The notes under the pieces: model-generated | Databases searched by the model: none | What the model saw: only the letters and a program-made list of their open reading frames with translations | Told to the model about the DNA's origin: nothing | Shown here: piece by piece, positions 19,834-28,547 of the stretch | How the letters are laid out: each line of letters opens with the position of its first letter | Numbering within the stretch: position 1 is the stretch's first letter | Made by a program: the position numbers and the translations under genes | Origin: Micromonospora terminaliae | Lineage (GTDB): Bacteria; Actinomycetota; Actinomycetes; Mycobacteriales; Micromonosporaceae | NCBI RefSeq assembly: GCF_009671205.1 | Contig: NZ_CP045309.1 | Span: forward strand, 1,302,001-1,366,000 | Length of the DNA: 64,000 nt | Reading direction: 5' to 3'

Positions 19834-20436
19834 TCAGGCGGGCTTGCGGAACACGCTCACCGCGAACTCCGCGTCGTCCTGCCAGGGGCGCAGGTCCCAG
19901 GTGGCGAAGCGGTGTTCGAGGCGCAGCCCGGCGGCCACCGCGTCGGCGTCCAGACCGGTGACCGGGTAGCCGCGGTCGGTGCCGAAGCCGACCACCACGA
20001 GGCCGTCCGGCCGGACGTGCGCGGCGACGCGGGTCAGCACCGCGCGCTCGGTGCCGGGGGCCACGAACACCATGACGTTGCCGGCGACCACGGCCGCGTC
20101 GAACGGCTCCGGCTCACCCTGCGCGGCCAGGTCCAGCTCGGCCAGGTCGGCGACCAGGAAGCGGGGACCGGGGTGGTCGGCGCGGGCGGCGTCGATCAGC
20201 GCCGGGTCGGCGTCGACGCCCACCACGGCATGACCCCGGGCGGCCAGCGCGCCGGCCACGCGGCCGGTGCCGCACCCGGCGTCGAGGATCCGCGCGCCCG
20301 GCGGGACCAGCGCGTCCAGCAGCCGGGCCTCGCCGGCCAGGTCCGCCCCCTCGGCGGCGAGCCGGCGGAACCGGTCGATGTACCACTGCGAGTGGCCCGG
20401 TTTGGTCTCGGTCACCCAGCGGGTCGGCTTGCCCAT
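19834..20436 (-). CDS. Class I SAM-dependent methyltransferase
   Basis: This 200-residue methyltransferase has motif I ILDAGCGTGRVAGAL, acidic strand end VGVDADPALI and motif IV DAAVVAGNVMVF. An opening KPGHSQWYIDRFRRLAAEG is typical of a common actinomycete family with unknown substrates. The ATG at 20436 lies exactly six bases after TACGGT (20443-20448, complement), so the transcript is probably leaderless. Confidence 0.83.
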   Translation of the reverse strand: MGKPTRWVTETKPGHSQWYIDRFRRLAAEGADLAGEARLLDALVPPGARILDAGCGTGRVAGALAARGHAVVGVDADPALIDAARADHPGPRFLVADLAELDLAAQGEPEPFDAAVVAGNVMVFVAPGTERAVLTRVAAHVRPDGLVVVGFGTDRGYPVTGLDADAVAAGLRLEHRFATWDLRPWQDDAEFAVSVFRKPA

Positions 20437-20479
20437 GCCGTCACCGTAGCTGATCTTGTTGGGCCGGGTCCGGGGAACC

Positions 20480-21082
20480 TCAGCCGAGGGCGAGGAGGGC
20501 GCCGGTGGCCAGCGGGGCGCCGGTGAGCGCGCCGGCCACCACCTGCGGCCAGGTGTGGTCCCGCAGCACCACCCGGGACCAGCCGACGGCCGCCACGAAG
20601 AGCCAGCCGGCGTGCAGCGCCGGGCCGAACAGCAGCACCAGGACGGCCGTGGTGGCGGCCGCGACCGCGGCGTGGATGCTCAGCTTCCACCAGTGGTTGA
20701 CCAGGGTGCACGCCGCGCCGACCACGAAGATCACCACGATCACGGCGAACAGCTCGGCGGGCGCACGCAGCGCGGCCAGCAGGGCCGTCCCGACCGCCAC
20801 CGAGGCCAGGCCGGTCAGCAGCGGGCGGGCCCGCTGCGTGCGGTCGCCGACGTGCCGGTCGGTGAGCCGGCCGCGGCGCACCCCGTGGAGGATCACCCCG
20901 ACCGGGATCACCGCGCAGAACAGCAGCGCCGTGCCGCCCCAGAGCGCCAGCTGCTGCGGCGAGCGGCTGACCCGGGCGGCCGCCACCAACGGCAGGGCGG
21001 TCACCAGGACGCCCGGCGCGAGCACCTCGGTGATCAGCCGGGCCAGCCGCCCGCTGACCGTCCGTTCCCGGGTCGCCCGCAC
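20480..21082 (-). CDS. PAP2-superfamily membrane phosphatase
   Basis: The 200-residue membrane protein has about five hydrophobic segments and a degenerate PAP2 signature: LSIHAA in the place of the PSGH motif, and SRVVLRDHTWPQVVAG matching the SR-x5-H motif with its catalytic His. PAP2 enzymes dephosphorylate lipid phosphates such as undecaprenyl diphosphate or phosphatidate. The first motif looks weak. I took GTG 21082 (AGGA upstream) as start; it lies 36 bases after the stop of the ABC permease gene, so it may be the tail of that operon. Confidence 0.7.
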   Translation of the reverse strand: MRATRERTVSGRLARLITEVLAPGVLVTALPLVAAARVSRSPQQLALWGGTALLFCAVIPVGVILHGVRRGRLTDRHVGDRTQRARPLLTGLASVAVGTALLAALRAPAELFAVIVVIFVVGAACTLVNHWWKLSIHAAVAAATTAVLVLLFGPALHAGWLFVAAVGWSRVVLRDHTWPQVVAGALTGAPLATGALLALG

Positions 21083-21117
21083 CGGGCCATCCTGGTGGAG
21101 CCGTCCGGCAAGGTCAA

Positions 21118-21984
21118 CTATCCCTTCTCCGCGCCGCTGGTGAGCCCCTCGGTGAGCAGCCGCTCGCTGGCGAAGAAGAGGATCACGATCGGCAGGGTGA
21201 GGATCACCGAGCCGGCCATCAGGACCGTCTTCGGCACCTCGACCCCGTCGGCCAGCAGCGACAGGCCCAGCGACACCGTCCACCGGTTGGGCCGGTCGAC
21301 CAGGAAGAGCAGCGCGAAGAGGAACTCGTTCCAGGCGATCATGAAGTCGTAGAGGGCGACCGCCATCACCGACGGCGCGGCCAGCGGGAGGCTGACCCGC
21401 CGGATGATGCCGAGCCGGCCCGCCCCGTCGATCGCCGCGGACTCCTCCAGGCTGACCGGGATCGTCTCGAAGTAGTTCTTGAGCATGTAGACCGAGACCG
21501 GCAGCGTCTGCGAGATGTAGACCAGCACCAGCCCGACCAGCGACCCGCGCAGCCCGGCCCGGGTGAAGACCACGAACAGCGGGATCGCGATGACGATCGA
21601 CGGGAACAGGTAGACCGCCAGGAACAACGCGCTGACCTGGCGCCGGCCGAAGAACCGCAGCCGGGACACCGCGTACGCGCCGGGGATCGCGATCACGAGG
21701 GTGAGCGCGGTGGCGGACAGGGCCACGATGCCGCTGTTGCGGATGAAGGCGAGGAAGCCCTGCCCACCGTCCTCGACGGACTTCAGCACCTCGGCGTAGG
21801 TGGCCACGGTCAGCTCGCCGACCGGCACGAGCAGCGAGCCGGGGTCGAGCAGCAGCCGCTCGATGGGGCGTACGGAGAGCACCAGCATGTACCAGAACGG
21901 CAGCAGGGTGACGAGCAGGAAGATGGCGATCACCAGCCGGCGCAGCCAGCGCAGGCTCACCGTCTCGATCCGGTCCCGGTCCAT
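21118..21984 (-). CDS. Carbohydrate ABC transporter permease (MalG type)
   Basis: This is a six-segment membrane permease of 288 residues for a sugar importer. The cytoplasmic EAA loop that contacts the ATPase reads EESAAIDGAGRLGIIRRVSLPLA. The ATG overlaps the stop codon of the other permease by one base (TGATG) with GGAGGAG inside the upstream coding end. No ATPase gene is in the window, so a shared MsmK-like ATPase elsewhere is expected. Confidence 0.92.
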   Translation of the reverse strand: MDRDRIETVSLRWLRRLVIAIFLLVTLLPFWYMLVLSVRPIERLLLDPGSLLVPVGELTVATYAEVLKSVEDGGQGFLAFIRNSGIVALSATALTLVIAIPGAYAVSRLRFFGRRQVSALFLAVYLFPSIVIAIPLFVVFTRAGLRGSLVGLVLVYISQTLPVSVYMLKNYFETIPVSLEESAAIDGAGRLGIIRRVSLPLAAPSVMAVALYDFMIAWNEFLFALLFLVDRPNRWTVSLGLSLLADGVEVPKTVLMAGSVILTLPIVILFFASERLLTEGLTSGAEKG

Positions 21985-22946
21985 CACGACTCCTCCCGCC
22001 GGCCGCCGAAGAAGCGCAGGTAGATCGCCACGAACACGATCAGCACCACGGCCAGCACCACCGCCTGCGCCGCCGCCGCGCCGATGTCGGTGCGCGCCGT
22101 GAGGAACTGGTAGACCCGGACGCTGACCACCTCGGTGCCGGCCGAGCCGCCGGTGAGCAGGTAGACGTCGTCGAACTTGTTGAAGGTCATGATGAACCGG
22201 AGCACCCCGATCAGCGCGATCACCGGCATGAGCTGCGGCAGCAGGATGTGCCGGAAGCGTTGCGTCGGGGTGGCGCCGTCGACCCGGGCGGCCTCCTCCA
22301 GCTCGGCCGGCACGGCCTGGAGCCGGGCCAGCAGGAACAGGAACGCGAACGGGAAGTAGCGCCACGCCTCGAACGCGATGACCGTCCAGAGCGCGGTGGA
22401 CTCCTGGGACAGGAACGGCACCGGCGCGTCCCAGCCGAGGAACCGCCGCCCCCAGTCGTTGACGAAGCCGATCTGCGGATCGAGCATCACCTGCCAGACG
22501 AACGTCATGGCGACCACCGGCGCCACGTACGGCAGCAGCATCGACGCGCGGACGATCGTGCGGCCCCGGAACGGCCGGCGGACCACGAGCGCCGCCACGA
22601 GGCCGACCAGGATCGAGCCGACCGTCCCGCCGGCGCTGTAGACGACGGTGGTCCAGAGCGTGTCGGCGAAGCCGGGCGTGTGCAGCACCCGGTCGACGTT
22701 GTCGAGGGTCAGCTCGCCGAAGAGGCCGGTGCGGCGCAGGGTCGCGAGGCGTACCCGCTGGAAGGCCAGCACCACGGTCCAGACGATCGGGATGCCGATC
22801 ACCGCGACCACGACGAGCAGAGTGGGGGTGACCAGCGCGAGCCCGGCTCGGGACTCGCGGCGGCGCAGGGTGAGCGGGCGTCTGCCGGGCCGGCGGGGCC
22901 GCTCCCGGGTGGGGGAGTGGCCGGCCTCCGGCGTGGTGGTGGTCAA
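21984..22946 (-). CDS. Carbohydrate ABC transporter permease (MalF type)
   Basis: This 320-residue permease begins with a basic cytoplasmic tail (PRRPGRRPLTLRRRESRAG), has six transmembrane segments and the EAA loop EEAARVDGATPTQRFRHILLPQL. The only start that fits is a TTG (22946) overlapping the binding-protein stop codon (TTGA), with AAGGG seven bases upstream; translation is probably coupled. It works with the MalG-type partner and the upstream lipoprotein. Confidence 0.88.
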   Translation of the reverse strand: MTTTTPEAGHSPTRERPRRPGRRPLTLRRRESRAGLALVTPTLLVVVAVIGIPIVWTVVLAFQRVRLATLRRTGLFGELTLDNVDRVLHTPGFADTLWTTVVYSAGGTVGSILVGLVAALVVRRPFRGRTIVRASMLLPYVAPVVAMTFVWQVMLDPQIGFVNDWGRRFLGWDAPVPFLSQESTALWTVIAFEAWRYFPFAFLFLLARLQAVPAELEEAARVDGATPTQRFRHILLPQLMPVIALIGVLRFIMTFNKFDDVYLLTGGSAGTEVVSVRVYQFLTARTDIGAAAAQAVVLAVVLIVFVAIYLRFFGGRREES

Positions 22947-24334
22947 TTCACGCCCTTGGCGATCGCGTCGACGTCCTTCTTCGCCCGCTCGGCGGCGGCC
23001 CGGGCGTCGGACTTCCCGCCGATCACGTCGGCGAGCGCCTTGGGCACGGGCAGCTCGCCGAGGATCGCCCCGACCAGCTTTCCCTGGCCCTGGGTCAGCC
23101 CCCAGCGCTGGAAGGTGTCCGGGCTCTTGCGCAGCGTGGCGAGCACGTCGTCGCCGTAGACCGCCGACAGCGGCTGCTTGCGGTCCACCCCGGCCTGGCT
23201 GGTGTTCCAGGCTGTGAGGAACTTCTGCTTGTCCTCCGCGGTGCCGGTGCGGACCGGGAAGCGCCCCTCGGGTGACATGCCGAACCAGCGCGGGTAGCCG
23301 TCGGAGAGCATGTACTCCACGAAGGACGACGCGGGGTCGCTCGCACCGTCGAGGACCGCCCAGGAGCTGATCTCGCCGTACTGGGCCGGCTCGGCGCCGT
23401 TCGGGCCCTTGATGGCGGTGACGAAGCCGCTGTTCTTCGCGAGCCACGCCGGGTCGGACTGGCACTGCGGGCAGGTGGGCTTGGCATCGTTCCGCAGCCC
23501 GGCCAGCTCGTCGAGGATGAACGGCGACCAGATCAGCATGGCCGCCTTGCCCGCGAAGTAGGTGGCGCGAGTGGTGTCCACGTCCTGCGCGCCCTTGACC
23601 GAGTTGTTGCGCATCAGGTCGCCGTAGAAGCGGAACGCCTCCACGCACTCCGGGGAGTCCAGGGTGACCTTGCCGGCGTCGTCGGTGAGCTGGCAGTTGT
23701 TGGCCAGCGCGAGGTGTTCGAAGGTCTGCTGGGTGAAGACGTCGCCGGGCGCCGTCGCCGCCGCGATGCCGGCGACGCCGCCGGTGTTCAGCTTCGCCGC
23801 CGCGGCGGCGATCTTCTCGTACGTGTCGGGGGCGGGCAGGCCGGCCGCCGCGAACAGGTCCTTGCGGTAGACCAGGAGCTGGCCCCACCCGTCGCTCGGC
23901 ACGGCGAGCTGCTTGCCGTCCTCGCTGGTCAGTTCGAGGGCGCGCGGGGAGAACGTCTCCCGGCCGAGCTTGTCGACGACCCGCTTGTTGGCGTCCGGCT
24001 CCAGCAGGTCGTTGCCGGCGAGCGTGCGCACCCCGGCCAGGGAGACCGAGCCGACCACGTCGGGCAGGTCGCCGGCCGCGGCGCTGGAGGCGATGAGGGA
24101 GGGGAACTGGTCCTCGTTGACGGTGACCAGATTGACCTTGACGCCGGTCTTGGCGGTGTAGTCGGCGATGATCGCCTTGGTGGCGTTCACCCGGTCGGCC
24201 ACGTCTTCCAGGCTCCACACGGTTATCTGGGAACTGTCGGATTTCGGCTCGTCGTCACCGCAGGCCAGCAGGGTTGTCCCGGCAAGTGCCATGATCAGGG
24301 TGGGGGCGAGCATCCGCATCGAGGGTGATGACAT
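22943..24334 (-). CDS. Extracellular sugar-binding lipoprotein of an ABC importer
   Basis: This solute-binding protein of 463 residues has a lipoprotein signal (MRMLAPTLIMALAG, lipobox LLAC with Cys25) and would be anchored outside the membrane. The mature part has the two-lobe pattern of family-1 sugar-binding proteins (ITVWSLEDVADR near the start, GWGQLLVYRKDLFAAAG in the middle). Start ATG 24334 is preceded by GAGAGGAG. It is first in a three-gene importer operon and faces sugar-catabolic genes, so it likely supplies their substrate. The sugar itself is unknown. Confidence 0.92.
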   Translation of the reverse strand: MSSPSMRMLAPTLIMALAGTTLLACGDDEPKSDSSQITVWSLEDVADRVNATKAIIADYTAKTGVKVNLVTVNEDQFPSLIASSAAAGDLPDVVGSVSLAGVRTLAGNDLLEPDANKRVVDKLGRETFSPRALELTSEDGKQLAVPSDGWGQLLVYRKDLFAAAGLPAPDTYEKIAAAAAKLNTGGVAGIAAATAPGDVFTQQTFEHLALANNCQLTDDAGKVTLDSPECVEAFRFYGDLMRNNSVKGAQDVDTTRATYFAGKAAMLIWSPFILDELAGLRNDAKPTCPQCQSDPAWLAKNSGFVTAIKGPNGAEPAQYGEISSWAVLDGASDPASSFVEYMLSDGYPRWFGMSPEGRFPVRTGTAEDKQKFLTAWNTSQAGVDRKQPLSAVYGDDVLATLRKSPDTFQRWGLTQGQGKLVGAILGELPVPKALADVIGGKSDARAAAERAKKDVDAIAKGVN

Positions 24335-24453
24335 CGGTGGCACTCCTCTCGAAGGGTACATCAGGGATTCAACGCCCTCGATTGATCATTTACAAGACAT
24401 TTATCGATATTTCAGGGTAGGATCGGGTCCGGCACTTCCCTCGGAGCGACGCC
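24335..24453. promoter_or_regulatory. Divergent promoter of the carbohydrate locus
   Basis: The 119-base gap between the binding-protein and dehydrogenase starts includes a markedly AT-rich core (24379-24412, including attgatcatttacaagacat and an atcgat). Both operons should be expressed from here. I see TTGTAA and TTGAAT 17 bases apart on the minus strand as a possible -35/-10 pair. No regulator gene adjoins. Confidence 0.5.
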
Positions 24454-25491
24454 ATGGGCAACTGGGTTGTCTCTCTGGCCGGGCCCCGGCGCGTGAGCCT
24501 GGAGCCCTGCCCCCCGGACCCGCTCGGCCCGGGCCAGGTCCGCGTCCGCACCTGCTACTCCGGGATCTCCGCCGGCACCGAGCTGACCCTCTACCGGGGC
24601 AGCAACCCCCGCCTCAGCAAGGACTGGGACGACGCCACCCGCATGTTCGTGCCCCGGCAGGCCGCGCCCGCGTACCCCGTGGTGGGCTTCGGCTACGAGG
24701 AGGTCGGCGAGATCGTCGAGGTGGCGCCCGACGTCGCCGACCGCCGGCCCGGCCAGGTCGTGTGGGGCATCTGGGGACACCGCGCCGAGGCCGTGCTGCC
24801 CGCCGGCGCGGTCACCCCGCTCGCCCCCGGGCTCGACCCGCTCGTCGCCGTCTTCGCCCGCCCCGGCGCCATCGCGCTGACCGCCGTACTCGCCGGCGAC
24901 CTGCACCTCGGCGACTGGGTCGGCGTCTTCGGGCAGGGCGTCATCGGGCTGCTCGGCACCCGGCTCGCCGTGCTCTCCGGAGCCCGCGTGGTGGCCGTCG
25001 ACCGGGTGCCCGACCGGCTCGCGCACGCCACCCGGCTGGGCGCCCGCCGGGTCGTCGACGCCGCCACCGACTCCGCCGCCGCCGCGCTGCACGCGGCCAC
25101 CGGCGGCCGCGGCGCGGACGTCTGCCTGGAGCTGTCCGGGTCGTACCCGGCACTGCACGAGGCGATCCGCGCCACCGCCCACGCCGGCCGCGTCGTGGCC
25201 GCCGGCTTCTACCAGGGGTACGCCCACGGGCTGGGACTCGGCGAGGAGTTCCACCACAACCGGATCCAGCTGGTGGCGGCCCAGATCTCCGGGCCCGCCC
25301 CGGCGCCCGGCACGGCCGGCCGGTGGACCGGGACCCGGATCGCCCACACCTTCATGGACCTGGTGGCCGAGGGCAGCGTCGACCCGCTGCCGCTGGTGAG
25401 CCACGTCGTCGACGCGGGCGCGGTGGCCGACGCGCTGGCGTTGCTCGACCGCGGTGACGGTGACGTCCTCCAAGTGGTGCTGAGGTTCTAA
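24454..25491 (+). CDS. MDR-family dehydrogenase lacking the usual zinc ligands
   Basis: This 345-residue medium-chain dehydrogenase has the coenzyme-binding loop FGQGVIGLLGTRLA and acidic AVDRVPDR, so it should use NAD. The catalytic-zinc Cys position reads SGISAGTELTLY and the GHE position GFGYEEVG, so the normal Cys/His/Glu triad is not present. The subfamily with the SGISAGTE box (BchC-like and sugar dehydrogenase relatives) differs in this way. GGAG lies upstream of the ATG. It abuts the isomerase gene (TAA immediately followed by ATG) and probably oxidises a sugar or cyclitol brought in by the importer. Confidence 0.82.
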   Translation: MGNWVVSLAGPRRVSLEPCPPDPLGPGQVRVRTCYSGISAGTELTLYRGSNPRLSKDWDDATRMFVPRQAAPAYPVVGFGYEEVGEIVEVAPDVADRRPGQVVWGIWGHRAEAVLPAGAVTPLAPGLDPLVAVFARPGAIALTAVLAGDLHLGDWVGVFGQGVIGLLGTRLAVLSGARVVAVDRVPDRLAHATRLGARRVVDAATDSAAAALHAATGGRGADVCLELSGSYPALHEAIRATAHAGRVVAAGFYQGYAHGLGLGEEFHHNRIQLVAAQISGPAPAPGTAGRWTGTRIAHTFMDLVAEGSVDPLPLVSHVVDAGAVADALALLDRGDGDVLQVVLRF

Positions 25492-26310
25492 ATGACCATC
25501 CCACTCGCCTGCCAGGAGCAGCTGCTCCCCGGCGCCGGCCTGTCCGAGAAGTACGCCCTCGCCGTCTCCCTCGGCTACCAGGGCATCGAGCTGCGCGGCC
25601 GCGGTGACCTGGCCCTCGCCCGGCGGCTGCCCGAGCTGCGCCGCGCCCGTGCCGAAGGCGTGGTCATGCCGACCGTCTGCGTCGAGATGGACCACTTCAT
25701 CGGCGACTTCGACCCCGACCGCTCCCGCGACGCGGTGCGCAACCTGCGCTCCCAGCTCTCGGTGATCGCCGAGCTCGGCGGGCTCGGCGCCATGACCCCG
25801 GCCGCCTGGGGGATGTTCTCCCGCCGGCTGCCGCCGTTCGAGCCGCCCCGCCCGCCCGAGGGCGACCGGCAGGTGCTGGTCGACGCCCTGGGCGAGCTGG
25901 GCGAGCACGCCCGCGCCGAGGGGGTCACCCTCTTCCTGGAACCCCTCAACCGGTACGAGGACCACATGGTCAACCGGCTCGACGAGGCGGTCGCCCTGTG
26001 CCGCGCCGTCGGCCTGCCCTCGGTGCGGGTGGTCGCCGACACCTACCACATGAACATCGAGGAGGACGACGCGTGCGCGGCGCTGCGCGCGGCCGCGCCG
26101 TACCTGGGGCACGTGCAGGTCAGCGACTCCAACCGGCACCAGCCCGGCGCCGGTCACCTGGACTGGCCGGGCCTGCTGGCCACCCTCGAGGAGATCGGCT
26201 ACCCCGGGTGGCTGGCGCTCGAGTGCCGGCTGCGCGGTGAGCCGGTCGCCGCCCTGCGCCAGGCCGCCGCCGTCCTGGGCCAGGCCCGGCCACGCCGGGC
26301 GGCGGCATGA
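25492..26310 (+). CDS. Sugar phosphate isomerase/epimerase, TIM barrel (AP endonuclease 2 fold)
   Basis: This 272-residue xylose-isomerase-like TIM barrel shows probable metal ligands Glu in LFLEPLNRYED, Asp and His in VVADTYHMN, His in GHVQVSDSNRH and Glu in LALECRL. Members epimerise or isomerise ketosugars or act on inosose. It starts on the base after the dehydrogenase stop and overlaps the next gene by four bases, a tight operon. Confidence 0.88.
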   Translation: MTIPLACQEQLLPGAGLSEKYALAVSLGYQGIELRGRGDLALARRLPELRRARAEGVVMPTVCVEMDHFIGDFDPDRSRDAVRNLRSQLSVIAELGGLGAMTPAAWGMFSRRLPPFEPPRPPEGDRQVLVDALGELGEHARAEGVTLFLEPLNRYEDHMVNRLDEAVALCRAVGLPSVRVVADTYHMNIEEDDACAALRAAAPYLGHVQVSDSNRHQPGAGHLDWPGLLATLEEIGYPGWLALECRLRGEPVAALRQAAAVLGQARPRRAAA

Positions 26311-27671
26311 GCGCCCCCGGCGGCGCGGCCGGGGTACGCGCCGGTGGGCCCGGCCGCACCGGCGCCGAGCGGGCCGCCCGGCTGCGCCGCCTGGCGCTGG
26401 CCACCCTCGACGCCAACTGGGAACACGACCACACCGTCCCGTCCCGCACCCTCTACCCGCACCAGTGGAGCTGGGACTCGGCGTTCATCGCGGTCGGGCT
26501 GGCCCACGTCCGTCCCGACCGGGCCTGGCGGGAGCTGCGCAGCCTGTTCGCCGCGCAGTGGGCCGACGGCCGCGTGCCGCACATCGTGTTCAACCCGGCA
26601 CTTCGGGTCGGCGCGTACTTCCCCGGGCCCGAGTTCTGGGACGCGGCCCGGGCCGAGGGCGCCCCGGCGGCGGCCACCTCGGGGATCGTCCAGCCGCCGG
26701 TGCACGCCCCGGCCGCCTGGCTGGTGCACCGCCGCGCACCGTCCGAGGCGTCCGTGGCGGCGCTGCGCTGGCTCTATCCGCGGCTGGTCGCCCAGCAGCG
26801 CTACCTGACCGGCAGGCGGGACGTCGGCGGGGGCGGGCTGGCCGCCGTCGTGCACCCGTGGGAGTCCGGTCTGGACAACAGCCCCGCCTGGGACGCCCCG
26901 CTCGCCGCGGTGCCCGCCGACGAGGCGGTCATGCGGGCGTACCGCCGGCACGACACCGCCCACGCCGACGCGGCGCACCGGCCCACCGACCTGGACTACG
27001 CGCGCTACGTCGCGCTCGTGGACGGCTACCGCGCGGGCGGCTACCGGGACGAGGGGCTGCTCGGCCGGCACCCGTTCCTGGTGGAGTGCCCGCTGGTCAA
27101 CGCGGCGCTCGGGGTGTCCGAGCGGGCCCTCGCCCGGATCGCCACCGTGATCGGCGCCGACCCCGGCCCGCACCGCGACCGCGCGGCCCGGATCACGCAG
27201 GCGCTGGTCGACCGGCTCTACGACCCGGTCACCGGCACCTTCCGCCCGCGGGACGTCCGGGCCGACCGGCTCGTCCCGGCCCGTACCGTGCTCGGGCTGA
27301 TGCCGCTGATCCTGCCCGACCTGCCGGCCCACCACGTGCGGGCGGTGCTCGCCGAGGCGTGCTCGCCCCGGTTCGGCCTGGCCGCCCGGATGGACCGCCC
27401 GCTGCCCACGTACGACCGCACCGCGCCGGACTTCGAGCCGCTGCGCTACTGGCGCGGCCCGAGCTGGGTGAACACCGGCTGGCTGCTGTGGCGAGGGCTG
27501 CTCGCCCACGGCCGCGCCGACCTGGCCGCCGGGCTGCGGGAGTCCCTGCTGGACCTGGTCGACGGGGCCGGCTGCCACGAGTACTTCCACCCGGACACCG
27601 GAGCCGGGCTCGGCTCACCGGCGTTCGGCTGGACGGCCGCGCTCGTGCTCGACGCCCTCGCCGAGGGCTGA
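26307..27671 (+). CDS. GH63-like (alpha/alpha)6 glycoside hydrolase
   Basis: This 454-residue cytoplasmic protein has no signal peptide. The segments YPHQWSWDSAF near the start, HPWESGLDNSPAWD in the middle and YWRGPSWVNTGWLLWRG near the end match the GH63/mannosylglycerate-hydrolase-like fold; the Asp in SGLDNSPAWD is a likely catalytic residue. It overlaps the isomerase gene by ATGA. It probably hydrolyses an imported glycoside or glucosyl/mannosylglycerate-type compound, after which the isomerase and dehydrogenase act. Confidence 0.82.
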   Translation: MSAPGGAAGVRAGGPGRTGAERAARLRRLALATLDANWEHDHTVPSRTLYPHQWSWDSAFIAVGLAHVRPDRAWRELRSLFAAQWADGRVPHIVFNPALRVGAYFPGPEFWDAARAEGAPAAATSGIVQPPVHAPAAWLVHRRAPSEASVAALRWLYPRLVAQQRYLTGRRDVGGGGLAAVVHPWESGLDNSPAWDAPLAAVPADEAVMRAYRRHDTAHADAAHRPTDLDYARYVALVDGYRAGGYRDEGLLGRHPFLVECPLVNAALGVSERALARIATVIGADPGPHRDRAARITQALVDRLYDPVTGTFRPRDVRADRLVPARTVLGLMPLILPDLPAHHVRAVLAEACSPRFGLAARMDRPLPTYDRTAPDFEPLRYWRGPSWVNTGWLLWRGLLAHGRADLAAGLRESLLDLVDGAGCHEYFHPDTGAGLGSPAFGWTAALVLDALAEG

Positions 27672-27720
27672 GCCGCCCCCTGCCGAGGGCTGACCTCCTC
27701 GCCGGCCGAGCCGCCGGCGA
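27660..27720. terminator. Duplicated stop context and hairpin terminator
   Basis: The 12-mer gccgagggctga containing the hydrolase stop codon is repeated at 27682-27693. Then an 8-bp stem (27699-27706 with 27713-27720, 6-base loop) forms a likely terminator between convergent genes. Confidence 0.55.
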
Positions 27721-27750
27721 CGCGGGGGAGGCGCCGCCGGCGGGGCGGGA

Positions 27751-28455
27751 TCAGGCGATGCCGGCGGGGGTCGAGCCGCCCGCCCGCAGCGCGGACATCG
27801 GTGCGTCGTCGATCGCGTACCCGAGCGCGTCGACCACCTGGACCACGCCGCTGACCTGCCCGGCCAGCCGCAGCGCCAGGCGCACCGTGGACCAGCGGTC
27901 GAGCTGTCCGGTGAGGGTGACGACGCCGCCGTCCACGGTCACGTCCACCACGCCGCCGGGTACGCCGAGGGTCCGGCGCAGCACCTCGTCGCGGACGTCC
28001 CGCCGGATGTCGGCGTCCGGGCGCAGGTGCACCTTGAGCAGGTCTCCGCGGGTCACGATGCCGACCAGCCGGCCCAGGTCGTCGACCACCGGCAACCGCT
28101 TCACGCCCCGGGCGTCCATGGTCCGGGCCGCCTCGACCAGCGACGCGTCCGGCGCGACGGTGACCGGGGGAGCGGTCATCAGGTCGGCGGCCCGGGTGGC
28201 GCCCGCCTTCGCCCGCGCCTCCCGCCGGTGCCGGTCGGGGAGGATCCGCCGCTCCCGCGGCTGCCCCGACAGCTCCAGCTTGTACATCAGGTCCGTCTCG
28301 GAGACCACGCCGAGGACCCGCCGGTCCCCGTCCACCACCGGCGCCGCGGTGACCCGCCGGCCGATCAGCACGTCCACGATCTCCCGGTACGCCGTGTCCT
28401 GCCGTACCGTCGCGACGGCGGTGGTCATCACGTCCTGCACCTGCCACGTACGCAT
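27751..28455 (-). CDS. CBS-pair and BON domain protein
   Basis: This 234-residue protein has two CBS domains (about residues 5-60 with PVVDGDRRVLGVVSETDL, and about 88-145 with PVVDDLGRLVGIVTRGDLL) followed by a BON domain (about 155-215, VDVTVDGGVVTLTGQLD). CBS pairs sense adenosyl nucleotides; BON domains bind membrane or phospholipid. In actinomycetes this architecture is linked to stress and dormancy-type responses. The ATG at 28455 follows AAGAGGAGG. Confidence 0.9.
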   Translation of the reverse strand: MRTWQVQDVMTTAVATVRQDTAYREIVDVLIGRRVTAAPVVDGDRRVLGVVSETDLMYKLELSGQPRERRILPDRHRREARAKAGATRAADLMTAPPVTVAPDASLVEAARTMDARGVKRLPVVDDLGRLVGIVTRGDLLKVHLRPDADIRRDVRDEVLRRTLGVPGGVVDVTVDGGVVTLTGQLDRWSTVRLALRLAGQVSGVVQVVDALGYAIDDAPMSALRAGGSTPAGIA

Positions 28456-28547
28456 GGCGACCTCCTCTTTCCGCTCTCGACGCTACGGAGGGCGGAGGCG
28501 GGGGAGCAGGGACGCACGGACCCCGCCGGCGGGCCGGAAGTCCCGGC

